Positions 50,501-63,224 of a stretch of DNA of 64,000 nucleotides are shown piece by piece. This DNA is from Capitella teleta (Eukaryota; Annelida; Polychaeta; Capitellidae). The stretch spans positions 80,202-144,201 of the forward strand of contig KB308905.1 in assembly GCA_000328365.1 (NCBI GenBank), in the 5' to 3' direction. A program made the position numbers and the translations under genes. The notes under the pieces were generated by a model, which was not told the DNA's origin, did no database searches, and saw only the letters and a program-made list of their open reading frames with translations. Each line of letters opens with the position of its first letter. Positions within the stretch are counted from its first letter, which is position 1.

Positions 50501-53500
50501 ATTTGTAACCTTATTGTCGTGTATGCAATAACGTGTGTACTATATTCACAAAGACGCAACAAGATATAGGAATTAAACTTTGATATTTTTCCCTTGAATT
50601 CGATCGTGAAAATTCCACATAATATGGAGACTTTTGTGATGCGTTTTGGTGTTTATACAAAACATAACCTAATCATAGTTCTGACCCAGGGCGACTAAAG
50701 CTTAATGCAACTAACCCGAGGGGATGGGCGTTCTTAAGGGGTGGAGAAAAACTGCAACAATGAGGCCAGTTCCAAATGGGACCAATCTTAAATCGTACCC
50801 AATTAATTCCATCGAGTCTAATCAAATTAATTTACGAATTGCGTGGGCTTTCCGATCAACAAGTCAACCACTCTCAGCTCTCAAGGCTAAAGTGTTCTTT
50901 AAGTAAGGATAGAAAAATCAATCCTTACTTGACGTGCAAGTCAACAAATGCCTGTATGTATGCCCCCGCACGATCCAGGTATGAGTTCACATGTACCACC
51001 CCACGTCGAACCGCACCCCCATGAGGAATTCCGCAAACAAAACTATCGGAGTTCTCTGAATACTCATTACTTGCTTGAATACAAATTGTTCTTCAGTTAT
51101 TTGGGTCGAACGCCGCCCATGTGCTCATTGTGTTGGGTGTAACACATCGCTGTAGCATGACGTTGTCTTCTGCTCGATTACACAAGAGAAAATTGCAAAG
51201 AAACATCTGTAAATCATCCGAGATTTATGTAACAGAGGGAGTCGATCATACGCTGCCATGTGTTGTGTTACTCATGTCTCTGTACTAATTCGCGTAACAT
51301 ATTTCTTGGCTCGTCCTGCAATTTCCATGTTTACACACTTACACTCTTAATCATCCGTACATCCTTAATAACCCGTTCACCCTTAACCTCCACCCGTATC
51401 CGAGCAAGAGATGCTCGTGCCAAAATACAGATAATCCTCGGTTACATTTTGTGGAACTATAGTTTCACCTATTCCCATACTGTGATAAACCATTCTCCTA
51501 TTTATATGAATATATAAAAGAAAACAATAATTACAATGCATAATGCATTATATGGTAGAGATATATTGGCAACAACAACAAAATAGTTTTTTTCCTCAAG
51601 GTTTGGCATGGGAATTATATAATTATTTAGTATGTAGTATCATTAAATAATAAATGTAATCATGTTTCTGCTTATCAATAGATGGTGCTTACATGTGCCA
51701 AGGCACTTGCATTATTTAATTGGTTGATTATTTATCGATTAGTGTTATTTAATTGCTTGGTATAGTGCCTTATGACAAAATGTGATTGTATTAGCTAATC
51801 ATTATAAAATTGTTCATTATTTTGTAAGATAATTGATTGAAGGTGTTCTTTTGTACAACTAAATGCTCCCTCGGTAGATCTCAGACATGAAGTACCTGAC
51901 AAACACACATTACAGACAATGGAGGCTGACACGTGTGATCAAAAGAGTCATGATGAATGGTTATCTTCCCGAATGTTTCCTCATGCAATATGTCTAAAAT
52001 TAGATCTGTACGACTTATGGCCACACCAGGTTGGCATATTCCATTCTGCTTTCTCTCTCAACGAAAGTATCACAGTAACAGGACAGCGATCGAAGGCTAA
52101 CTGTCCTGCATATAAGCAAACGTGTGACAACAGACACAGAGGGTACGAAGGTCATGCCAGGGTCACGTGACAAAATAATGGGATTATACCCCGCATAGCA
52201 ACGTAAAAGGACATCGCAATGACTGACATTCATGTGTTGTATGACCGCATGGCTTGGCTCGGGAAAAAATCTTAATAAGACATGGTTGCGATATAGCTGC
52301 TCTTGCTTAGTGATAGCGGCTGTCGTCATGAATGACGGTCTAAATCATATTTAGCCGCTCAGCGGATGGGTTTGTATGCGGGTAAAGCGTGGACCCGGCC
52401 CTGAGCTACACACTCGATCGCATGGTTCCCAACTTGGCATAAAGTGCATGAAGTGCATAGTACGCTACTCGGCTTTAATACACTCGAAATCAATGTCAAT
52501 CACGTCGATGGTAAGTGGCAAGGGTATCAATTTTCCTCTCTAAACAGACCCCCCAGAGACAAATGTAAACCAATCGAGGGAGAATTCATTTCGGCATCCC
52601 TTGTTTGGCGACAATCATGAAATCAACCCAATGAGCGGTGAAAGAGACGCAATGCAAATGCTGGCCCCGCAATCGCCTTGTTGACCGCTAGAGGAAACGC
52701 ACCCCTAACGCCCTCTTGCGTTTAATGTGCGTTCTTCACAACCACCCTTAACAAGCCTCCCATTTATTCCAAGCACCCGTCCGCTATATGTAAATTGCCC
52801 TTGGGTGTAAGTCAGAGCTGTGTCCTTCGCGAGTACGATGCGTCCCTTTGATCTGTGCGACAGCAATCCGAGCGCAAAAGAAATGTATTTCAAAATAGCC
52901 GTAGATAATGAATTATTATGCTTCTGATTATGAAAGTGCACTAGTCAATTATAGGGGTACTCCGTTGGCGCAATCATGGCAATGGTCCCTGAGTATCAGG
53001 CAGTTTCCATTAATTCTTCAACGTCGAGGAAGGTCTCGTAGGAACGTAATCTCTGCTTCTCGCGAGCACGCATAGGGTCTCTTTCCTTCCGTCATTTATT
53101 TGCTCTTTGTAACTGGTACTCACAATCTATGATAACACTCCATACTAAATTATGTAAACCATAATATTTTTCAAAAACATTATTTTTCGCCTACGATGCC
53201 CGGTTTGTGCATTTCCGATATGAAGCCCAAAACTGACAATTTCATCTGTAATTGTTTTCTCTTGGGGTTTCCACAGAATTCAATCACATCACTGTATCTC
53301 TTGTGATGATCGATCATGCCATCGCAGTATCGTCTTTCTCTGTCCATTTCATCTGTTTCGCCTTCCCTTTTTTAATCCAAATCTGTCTTCAATATTTACT
53401 CCCGCGAAGAGGCCTTGTGATTAAAAGTCAATACATCTCTCTGTGCAATAGCCTAGATATTTCTCTCAAGCTGTCATTGCTCACACAATTAACGAGTTAC

Positions 53501-56500
53501 CGAAATCAACGGAAACCCTTAACCAGTTTGCAAGTCAACATAAAGGTAAGAGCGTCCTAAGAGATCCCTACATCCGGTGCTGTGAACAGACACGTGCAAA
53601 TACCAAGTTGTATTTCTTCCTCTTGTAGATGCATGCAAAACTAATCCATCTCTGGGGCGGATAAAACTGACCCTACCTCCGGGATGTGCATGTATATTCA
53701 TCCCGTCAAAAACCCTCCTTTGTTTCTCACTTCTTCCTTGATTTATGCCACGTGTGTTTTGTTGCATATCCAAATTACCTTATTAGTGTTTCAGTGGAAA
53801 ACACGCCCTCCGATTGGAAAAACCTCCCTTTCTTCTGGTTCTTAACTTCCCACACTGACACCCCCTCCCTACGTGTCATATATATATGTTGCCTGTCCCC
53901 GCATGTCATTACCTATCCTCGATATATTAACTCACATTGAGGCAAGGAAAAACTAAACACGTGCCAATTCGGACCACGTGGTATATGTCCCTATACAAGG
54001 TCATTGAGTACATGCTTTACAGGCTATAGTACATAATTTCTATGCTCTGTGAGGTAGTGAAACGTTAACTTAATGCACCGTAACCTCCCTCCAATTAATG
54101 GTATTAATCCCTTGTTTTACTACCACCCCCACGTCAACCACTGCTAATTGTCCCTCATGGCACCATGTAGCTTCTAATCTCCCTACCCCCCTCACCCGCA
54201 AAGGTCCTTGATCTTTCCTTATCAGTCGCCGCAGATGTCTTTTAAACGTTTTGATTATCCGTGCAATGCATGCTCGTCATAATACACCTCTTTGTGCTTG
54301 GATCCGCGTCTAGAAAAACTCAAGTTTATTTTGAGCCAGACTTTATTCTTCCTCCCATCAAGCTAAGAGCAACCATTGTAGCAATGTGTCACCTGTGTTG
54401 CGCTCGCAAAGTCAACGACACCTTTACCTAAGATTGATATTTGGACCATTATGTACGATTAGGAATAGCAATTAAGCTGTCATTGGCAGCAACATTGATA
54501 AAGTGAACTCCCCGCATTTTAGTAATCATGCCATGACCTTTTTGGAGACTGGAAAACATCCCCAAACATCGATGGTCTTTCTTGGCAACCCATCAAAGCG
54601 TTATGGTTGACACGAGTAATCTACCTCTTCTGACGACAGTCATAATAAGACGGTGTCAGTCATTCTCTGTCGAGAATCTCAATGTCCTTCATATGTATAG
54701 TTTACGTTGCCATGGCATCCTTCATGTGCGTGTAATGGGTTGCCAGGAGTCGGGTCTTTCGTGGAGGACCTCTCAATGTCTGGTATGTGTGTCACCTAGA
54801 CGACATTGTGTTGTTCGTTTGTGTCACGTAAGCCCCTCTGGGTTTCCGTGGCTCATCTGATGATTGTTCAAAACATAATGCCAACTTCCAGTTACTTATT
54901 CTAATGCGTTGGTCAAATATTGGTCCAGCGTCCGTCATCATACATCAGTCTAGCTGGTCGCAGATATCAATATATTCGTCAAATGTTCTAAACCAGACAC
55001 AGAGAAACACCAGACAGTCCAATTGGCCCCAAAGGGAACATGAATAATATCTAAATTTCTTGATATGAAACAGTACGAAATCCGTTGCCACAGTAACAGA
55101 AGCCGGGTGGGTAATCTGCTCCTCGCGTCTCTTAGTCCCGAAAGCGTCCAAATGATTATCGATGCCGTCATCGGTCTGGCATTATTCAGGTGATTTCTCT
55201 GTTCTTACGATTCTGTAAATCAAGGATCTTCCAAGGCCGGATGTTCACATGCCTTGGTCGTCATGGCAACAACCGCTATCATGCACCAACTGCAGTCAGT
55301 CACTGTCGGATTGCAAAGTAATCAGAGGCTCATTGTCGATTTCATTGCTTGCTGTTTCATGTCGTACGCTGTCCAAAATGGCACTTATACGCCCACCTTA
55401 TGCTCAGTCGAACTTTACACTCTTCTTGTGTCGATCACTCAAATAAGTTCATAAGCAACCATTGCTGTGTTGCTAACAATACGAGAGCATCCTTGACTTC
55501 TAGCTTCGGATGTTTGCACTTTTGAAATGAACAAAAGCCGGGGAGATGTACGAGACACGAATGAAACAAAACTATTGTCAAACCCCTCGGTTACAGCTTT
55601 TCCTTTGAATGAATATCTAGGGGAGTCTTCCATCCTGTTGACTGCCTTCTGCTTCTTTTTTCCTTTGGTTCTCATTCACGTGATAAATCAACCCGAATCA
55701 TAAATTGTTCCAGACCGGAAAGTGTACTCACGGTGAACCCAACAGGAAGGCATTGATTGCAGATTCTTAAATCATAAAACTTCATGAAATGGCTTTATTG
55801 GGGTGGTTGGATGACTTCTACCGTTCTCGTTCCGACATTCAGCAATCATAATTTCTGTGTCTATCGGGAGTAATGCATTGCTGCCAGCTGGAATCACACC
55901 ATGAGACCAATAAAACAGGGAAACGGGTGGTAGTTGTAAGATAATAAACCAAAGCTCTCTTCTTTTTGTCAGGGGTAGGATTCCGATGGCTTTGATAGCT
56001 TCATCATTAATAATGGAAACACTTGATTCTAGCTTTAATTGACCGCACATTGCAACCCGGAAACGCTCAAATCGCAGGTTATGTATATTTCCTCACTGGA
56101 AAATAAACTCGTGTTTCTCACCAAATACTGTAAAGACACACAGAATACATTGGTGCACACTTAAAGACCCCCGTGCGTTGCCATGACGACGCATTTGCAC
56201 AATGTACAAATACGCACGAGGGCATTGCCCTAACAGGTTCAAATCATTTGGCGCATATGATGACTTAACTAGAAACGATCAGCATGTTTGGACATAATAT
56301 CAGCCGAATCACGTTGACTACAAACGTTATAATTGCGTGTGAACCGCGTAATTGCCATTGGGTCAGACGTACTGGCTTCCGGAGCCGAAGAACTTATTAC
56401 TTATTATACTTATGCAGTATATAATGCAACAGAAGTGGGGCACACGGTACATGATCACTCGAGTGTAATGATGCCTACTGGATGCAAACCCTGGACATTC

Positions 56501-57287
56501 TCTGACTATTTACTATTTTGATATCTGGACCAACTTAGCTTTATAGCTTTGCCTCTCTCTTGAGGTCTAAAACGTATACCATGTAACAGGTTCACGTAAT
56601 GATGCTTTAGAAATTACGTATNTACGGTACAAGGAGTTGCACTTTCCATCTGCAATTTCGCAACATGGAATTAGCTTGCTATCAATGTTATTTCCGTGCC
56701 ACCACCATTAACTCTCGCATGGTCCAAGTACGCGTATCAACATTGTTCATTTGCATATAATTTGAGCAGGGATCAAACAGAAGTTCTCATCGGGCGGATC
56801 TGCATATTGCATCTTCGTGAAAAGTGTGTATGCTTATTTTGATGTCACCAAAATGATTCTTGCGGATCAATGACATGGAGACAAAGAGTTCTTGTAATTT
56901 TCGGTGCATGAAGACTAAGTGAACTCTTTCTAAGAATAGAGCCACTCGATTAGGCCCTTAAACAGCGCCTTGTTATCAATTGATGAAGACCTTATGCCCC
57001 TCCCCTTTAGAATTGCGATTGATTTTCCGTCACCTTCTTCCTTTTGTGAGGAAAGTGCTGTGGAGTAGGAGCTATACTGAGAAAATTGGATGAGAAAGCG
57101 GCCAGCGCCGTATACCGTTTGATCACTGCCTGAACGGCAGATGCGAGTGCATACTGCAATGCGGCCATGACCGGCGCTTATTTCTAAGGCGATTTGGCGA
57201 AATTGGATCACTTTTTAAGTCTTCATCGACGCCGTGCCTCGGAGATTCTTTTTTGTTTTCAATTTTCATAAACGCTGCACTCGAGTT
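47575..57287. other. Non-coding region
   Basis: No supported gene. Small frames at 50039-50260, 55772-56050 and 56930-57211 lack domains and exon borders. AT-rich DNA at 51500-51850. The hairpin at 50901-50930 is listed separately. Confidence 0.4.
50901..50930. repeat. Perfect 10-bp inverted repeat
   Basis: AAGTAAGGAT and ATCCTTACTT flank a 10-base A-rich loop. Could form a stem-loop in either strand; no gene context explains it. Confidence 0.6.
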
Positions 57288-58356
57288 ACACCTTGACAAA
57301 TCTCACCATTTGTATGCAACTTGGTGGATTCGCTTCTAAGAATAACCAGGAATCCACCACCTGGCTTGCTGAATTTGCGTGACTCGCCTTCTCATTGGTC
57401 CTTTTTCGGGTCACGTGCTCTAATCATGTGACATTTTAAGGCCATTGTAAAATGATGGATTGGTGCCACTTATTAGTTCCTTATCAAACTCGAGGCAAAA
57501 CCCATGGCATAAACATTCGAAGAAATGATCCATGAGTGTCTGCTATCCCAACTCATTGCTATCCCAACTACTCTCATTCATCAATCGACTACAAAAGGAA
57601 ATCTGTTTGTTTGGGGGCAATGTTGATTGAACTTTAGATTTCTTAATTAATTATCGTGACCACAGATTATGTTGAAAATTGGTATATGTGATCGTTTACG
57701 GTTGACTAGCATTTTAACATCTCGTATTGGTTACTAAATGCCCCGGTTTGCATGCAATATTTATGCATGTAATATTGGCCAATTTGTGCAATTTATAATT
57801 GCATCATCACGAGTCATGATCCCCAGCTGCTTGTCCAGTTTGCCAGCAATCTTGGAGTTTGATTAAGACCCCGATTGGTAAATGTACTTGGCAAACAGTT
57901 ATTGGTGCATGATGGGTGATTGATATTCTATGACCATGCAATTTGGGCCAATAGTGTTATTGTGTCATGCTTTTAGTAATCAGTACCAGTATAATATGAT
58001 AAATAATGGAGATCATTTTAATTGCACTTTCCATGGTTACCTTGTGTTATATGGTCAGCTGTAAATCAGTTGTTGATGTTGTTAATCATTTCTGCCGTTT
58101 ATCACGTAATTATATTCCTACCTGCGATCTTTTTTTTCTAATGTTGTATACATCATTAGACAATGTATTAGCCTATGGATTTATTTTTAGGGTTGCGCCT
58201 TTTTTGTAAAAAAAAAAAATGTCTTTATCGACACTTAAAATGCCTTGGAATTTCCATCACTATAATTGACGTTTAACACCAGTGAGCTTTTTAATTGTCA
58301 ACATCAGATTAGAGTCGAAATACAAATCTTAATTAATTTAGTGCATCAAAACAATA
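57288..58356. repeat. 1.07-kb direct duplication, copy 1 (truncated by gap)
   Basis: Matches 59171-60220 from ACACCTTGAC to CAAAACAATA with roughly 1-2% substitutions, a few homopolymer differences and one replaced stretch near 57690-57720. It ends exactly at the N-gap. Confidence 0.85.
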
Positions 58357-58406
58357 NNNNNNNNNNNNNNNNNNNNNNNNNNNNNNNNNNNNNNNNNNNN
58401 NNNNNN
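58357..58406. other. Assembly gap (50 N)
   Basis: Exactly 50 N, the size of a placeholder gap, between duplication copy 1 and dispersed-repeat copy 2. Confidence 0.99.
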
Positions 58407-58414
58407 ATAGAGCC

Positions 58415-59171
58415 GTGCGGTATCTCAGAGCACCGACGAGCAGTGTGGCTCTGCTCGCCTCTTCCTCCCATGGGTACACGTAGGCCGAAGCTCAAGAGGC
58501 GTTGTCTCTGACGCAGGACGCAGTGAGTGCCTCTAGCTGAGCACCTAAGGCTAGAAATTGAGCCAAAGGTCAAATCGCTCACGAAGTGACCTTCACATTA
58601 GACCCCGTTTTAATTGCAGCGACCGTTGGTTAGAATGGAAAAGAAAGGATATTCGTTGCGTCGTCACGGGAACGTTATACTTTGTTCGAACAAGAGGCGC
58701 ATATATTATTGGAGTTATTGTTGCTGCTTTTGTTGGTGGACTGTTGAGGAGTTATTATTTGTATTCTCGTGAAATAATCATGTCTGTTAGTCCTTGGCGC
58801 TTTCGTTTTTGTTTGTTTGTTTTTTTTTTTGGGGGGGGTTGATGGCAGTTTGAATGGTTTGCTTTGAGGTGCAGTAACAAGGAATAAGGCTCCGAATAAG
58901 TAGGTCGAAGCTATTACAGCTGTTCGGATGCGCTAATCAATTGCATCGGGACCGGCTTCTTCTTCCCATTGTCCATTTCGTTCATTTGCCATGTACACCT
59001 CGTTGTCTGGCAGTGACATTGAAGCAATGTGCGCCACGAACTTTTCCTCTAAAAGACGCTTCAGGAATTGCCTGGCTCTGATATGCCGCCGCGCAGCGAT
59101 CCTTGTTTACAACGTCAATACCCTCCTAGATGCTCTGCAAACGGCGCTGTTTCTCACGTATAATGACGTCA
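58415..59171. repeat. Young dispersed repeat, copy 2
   Basis: Near-identical partner of 16564-17327. Its right end (TGACGTCA) abuts directly the start of duplication copy 2, while copy 1 of the duplication at 57288 lacks the repeat, so this marks an insertion junction. The internal T-run is shorter and interrupted by G here. The hydrophobic SLC1-like stretch begins near 58681. Confidence 0.7.
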
Positions 59172-60220
59172 CACCTTGACAAATCTCACCATTTGTATGC
59201 AACTTGGTGGATTCGCTTCTAAGAATAACCAGGAATCCACCACCTGGCTTGCTGAATTTGCGTGACTCGCCTTCTCATTGGTCCTTTTTCGGGTCACGTG
59301 CTCTAATCATGTGACATTTTAAGGCCATTGTAAAATGATGGATTGGTGCCACTTATTAGTTCCTTATCAAACTCGAGGCAAAACCCATGGCATAAACATT
59401 CGAAGAAATGATCCATGAGTGTCTGCTATCCCAACTCATTTCTATCTCAACTACTCTCATTCATCAATCGACTACAAAAGGAAATCTGTTTGTTTGGGGG
59501 CAATGTTGATTGAACTTTAGATTTCTTAATTAATTATCGTGACCACAGATTATGTTGAAAATTGGTATATGTCGAGTAGATTTACATCTCGTATTGGTTA
59601 CTAAATGCCCCGGTTTGCATGCAATATTTATGCATGTAATATTGGCCAATTTGTGCAATTTATAATTGCATCATCACGAGTCATGATCCCCAGCTGCTTG
59701 TCCAGTTTGCCAGCAATCTTGGAGTTTGATTAAGACCCCGATTGGTAAATGTACTTGGCAAACAGTTATTGGTGCATGATGGGTGATTGATATTCTATGA
59801 CCATGTAATTTGGGCCAATAGTGTTATTGTGTCATGCTTTTAGTAATCAGTACCAGTATAATATGATAAATAATGGAGATCATTTTAATTGCACTTTCCA
59901 TGGTTACCTTGCGTTATATGGTCAGCTGTAAATCAGTTGTTGATGTTGTTAATCATTTTTGCCGTTTATCACGTAATTATATTTCCACTTGCGATCTTTT
60001 TTTCTAATGTTGTATACATCATTAGACAATGTATTAGCCTATGGATTTATTTTTAGGGTTGCGCCTTTTTTGTAAAAAAAAAATGTCTTTATCGACACTT
60101 AAAATGCCTTGGAATTTCCATCACTATAATTGACGTTTAACACCAGTGAGCTTCTTAATTGTCAACATCAGATTAGAGTCGAAATACAAATCTTAATTAA
60201 TTTAGTGCATCAAAACAATA
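59171..60220. repeat. 1.05-kb direct duplication, copy 2
   Basis: Second copy of 57288-58356; continues into unique DNA at 60221. Confidence 0.85.
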
Positions 60221-60917
60221 CCAATACTCTCCGAAGTAGTTTTCTTAGAAGAAAAAATCGGGTTCAAGGTTGTGCTGTAACCATGGCGACAATCTTGCCA
60301 TGAGCCCTAGAGACGCATCACCAGATTGATGGGGAGTCTTTTTTTACTTTGCAATCGTGTCGAAGAGGGCATCTTTAGCAAAGAAAACATAACTGGTCAG
60401 GACACCTTGCAAGCCACGGAGGACTCACTTAACTCAGTGCCTCGTAGTCCGTGAGACATTTGGTTCAAAATGGTGTTGTGTTCAACGCCTTTGTGATTTA
60501 CTGATTAGTCCTGTTATTCTCAGTAATCGAATGCATTTACTTTCCAATTAGATTTAATCTACTGTTGATTGACATTCGCGGGATGATCCTCTTTTGAAGC
60601 AGCATTTCCTTCCACACAACATTTCCAATATTGACCAAGTGAAATCAAACCATTCACAATAATTTCACAATAACCATGGCCATGAAATATGGTAGTAGAT
60701 CTATTACCTATTGTAATAGTTGATTATTAATACAATCAACCATGTAACTAATTCCAACCACTTGATCCCTTCCATTTCCATTCTCCAATGTGTACCTGAT
60801 CAACAACCTGGTATCTCAATAGTTTTGCCATACTTGTTTCATAATTACACCACACACTGAATGTGTGCAGTTGGCGATCTGTGTTATGTTTTCATTCTAT
60901 TTCCTTTCTATTTCCAG
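60221..60917 (+). other. Intron DNA before the TEP 3' half
   Basis: I looked for the missing MG4/MG5 exon (phase 0 on both sides, 60-75 bases) and saw none. The interval ends in a good acceptor (CTATTTCCAG). Confidence 0.5.
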
Positions 60918-62194
60918 CCAAATGAGGAAGCCACTTTCGAAGTTCTGTCAACCGAATCTATTTCTGGCTTCAACTATGTGGTATGTATTAACAACAGTTA
61001 CCATGCCAACAACTATCTGATATAGGATTCATTTTTTTGCGCTTTGATTTCATTTTTGAAGCACTAATGGTTCAACATTGCTCGTGTTTTGAAGTGGGAC
61101 TGCAATCTATTCAATTTCATGCAAACGAGTATCAATTATCGGTTTCCAATCAGGTTTGACCGAGCGCGTCTCCCAGGCTTATTCGCATATATGATGCCGT
61201 ACGTTACGTGTTGCTCAACCCAGACCGGTTCGATAGCTTGTAATTGGCGTTGCAACAGAGTAATGTTTGCCAGCAATTACTCGCGTTCAATCAAACGCGT
61301 TTCGAATGCAAATCGCTTGATTTCCGATTCCCATCTCTAGTGATGCAACCATACAAATGTGCTATTCAAATTAGTAGAAACCTCTCATATTTCAGGCGAT
61401 ATTTGGCAATGTTACCTCGTCGGCCAATTTCTATTCAAATATGTTTAATTGTTATAATTTCTTCTTGACAGCTACTCAGCAAAGGTGGCATCGTGTACAG
61501 CAATTACCACGATACCGGAGTGTCTGCAACCAAACACACCGTCGCCATTCCAGTCTCGCCTGAACTGGCTCACGATCTCGCCCCCTCAGCCAGAATTAAC
61601 ATCTGGTACCTGACTTCCACGGGAGAAATCATCACGGACAGTCTGGAACTGAAGGTCGAAGGCGCTTTCTTGAACGAGGTATAAGCATCCGCAGCATCAT
61701 AACGACACTGCAACGTTATGATTCCGTTTAGGTGTCCCTTAGCTTCGCCGAATCTGAAAGGGAACCTGGGCAGGTTAACACTCTGAGTGTTGAAGCCAGA
61801 CCACAATCTCTCATCTCGCTCCTCGCTGTGGATAAAAGTGTGCTTCTGCTGGCTGGGGGAAATGATGTTAGCGAAAATGAGGTACTCCACTCGATTTGGC
61901 GGTGAATTATGATCACTTTGGTTATGTAATAGGTGCTGGCTGATCTGAAGAAGTACGACTCTAGCAAGAAGCACGGTGGATACATCCCCATGCCTATGTT
62001 CCGTGGAGGGATGATGGACAAGAGGTCAATCTGGTGGCCTCTGCCCTCTGGAGGATCAGACTCGAGCGAAATCTTTGAGGTTTTTTCATCTTCAAAATGT
62101 TTGACCTTTGTCCTAGTTTGTTTTTGTTTTCTTCTGTAGAACTCTGGCCTGGTTGTTTTCACCGACGCGTTGGTTTACGCTGAACCGGTTGAAG
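60918..62194 (+). CDS. Thioester protein / alpha-2-macroglobulin family, MG5-MG6 constitutive exons
   Basis: Exons 60918-60980, 61472-61678, 61732-61881, 61933-62079 and 62140-62194, all in phase 0 until the last, which leaves one spare base. The reading runs PNEEATFEVLST (MG5), SKGGIVYSSN-like LLSKGGIVY, APSARINIWYLTSTGEII (a classic A2M stretch), then VSLSFAESEREPGQV (MG6) and the diagnostic LLAVDKSVLLL. NSGLVVFTDA lies where human CD109 and A2M have similar residues just before the bait region. Phase 0 at 60918 matches phase 0 at 6507. The thioester motif (GCGEQ-type) would lie beyond the window and cannot be checked. The donor at 62080 (GAG|GTTTTT) is weak. Confidence 0.88.
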
Positions 62195-62368
62195 GTACAC
62201 ACAGTGATTTAATTCTTTGAAATTGAATTATATCGTATATATCATAAAATTGTAAAGGTTGTTTACTATATTGGTAATTACACTAGGTTTAAGTATAATG
62301 GTTTGATTTAAAGAATATTACTAGCAAAATGAATGTTGAGGTTTTTTGGACATCATGACGAATTGCAG

Positions 62369-62582
62369 CGTCCCGTTACCCCATGTTGAGGGGAGCCGCT
62401 CGTGCGGGAGGTGCAGAGAGAGGGGGAATTGCGGCCGACGCAGACATGGCGATAGACAGAGCCTTCGATGCTGAACCTTCGAGCAAAGCCAGCTCTAATG
62501 GAGATGATGCCGCGCTGGCTGAAGTGACCTCCGTACGCAATAACTTCCCCGAAACATGGATTTGGAGTGAAACTCATCTGGG
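62369..62582 (+). CDS. TEP alternative bait exon a
   Basis: Enters in phase 1 (acceptor AATTGCAG) and leaves in phase 2 (CTGGG|GTGCG). Begins ASRYPMLRGAARAGGAERGG, continues with an Ala/Asp-rich variable part, then VRNNFPETWIWSETHLG. FPETWIW is the near-invariant end of the A2M-family bait region. The variable part is Arg- and Ala-rich, so it could be open to trypsin-like proteases. Length 214 bases, one more than a multiple of three. Confidence 0.85.
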
Positions 62583-62705
62583 GTGCGAAGTCAATGAGAA
62601 ATTAACTTTGCTTCTTTTCTGCTTTCTGCCGGTGCGGTTATTTGCTGCAGATGAAATCGAACAAATGGAGGAAAGCAAGGCTACACTCCGGTATTTTGCT
62701 TCTAG

Positions 62706-62871
62706 GTTACCTCAGGCCAGGACATGTTGACAATGCCGGTCTTGGTCCTGACTCTCATGAGCTATTTGGTATGCCTGATGACCACGGACTACGCAATCTC
62801 ACAATGACTACTCGCACGAACTTCCCAGAAACATGGATTTGGGCTGATTTTCACCACGAGAACCGTTCACT
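62706..62871 (+). CDS. TEP alternative bait exon b (damaged or aberrant)
   Basis: Encodes LFGMPDDHG and RTNFPETWIWADFHHE, clearly homologous to the other bait exons (exon c has RFGMPNARG). The strongest acceptor, TTTGCTGCAG at 62650, gives DEIEQMEESKATLRYFASR in the expected phase but then runs out of frame before the FPETWIW part. A second acceptor (TTGCTTCTAG, exon from 62706) keeps the frame. The shared donor CTGGG|GT is missing. A poor site (CACT|GTATTG at 62871/62872) would preserve phase 2; without it the frame reads on to a stop at about 62888-62890. It is either a decaying exon or an alternative terminal exon giving a short protein. Confidence 0.6.
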
Positions 62872-63224
62872 GTATTGCGTGCCATATTAATCTCTGTGCT
62901 CCTTGTTCCATTTGCCTCCACTGTGTTGTGCTAAGTTAGTGATACATGCACTTACACTTATTCGTTGTAGCATCGCAGTGTTCCATGTGGATCTACATTA
63001 TTTTTCTTGCACCAATATGAATGAAATTCTGTTGGTGTCAATCATGGTTATATTTCTCATTGCTTCTTGATCAAGATATTGCTTATAATAACAGCAATCT
63101 TCACCCAGGATAGTGAGTTCTGTTCTTGAAACATAACCCTTGTGTAGTCGACCCAAGAATGCCCCTCTTCTTGACCATCACAACACACCTGTCATTCAGT
63201 GCATTACCTTCATTGGATCTTCAG

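Noticed and set aside
61089-61468. Open frames between TEP exons 60918-60980 and 61472-61678
   Set aside because: They lie in a normal intron; none resembles the missing MG4/MG5 exon.
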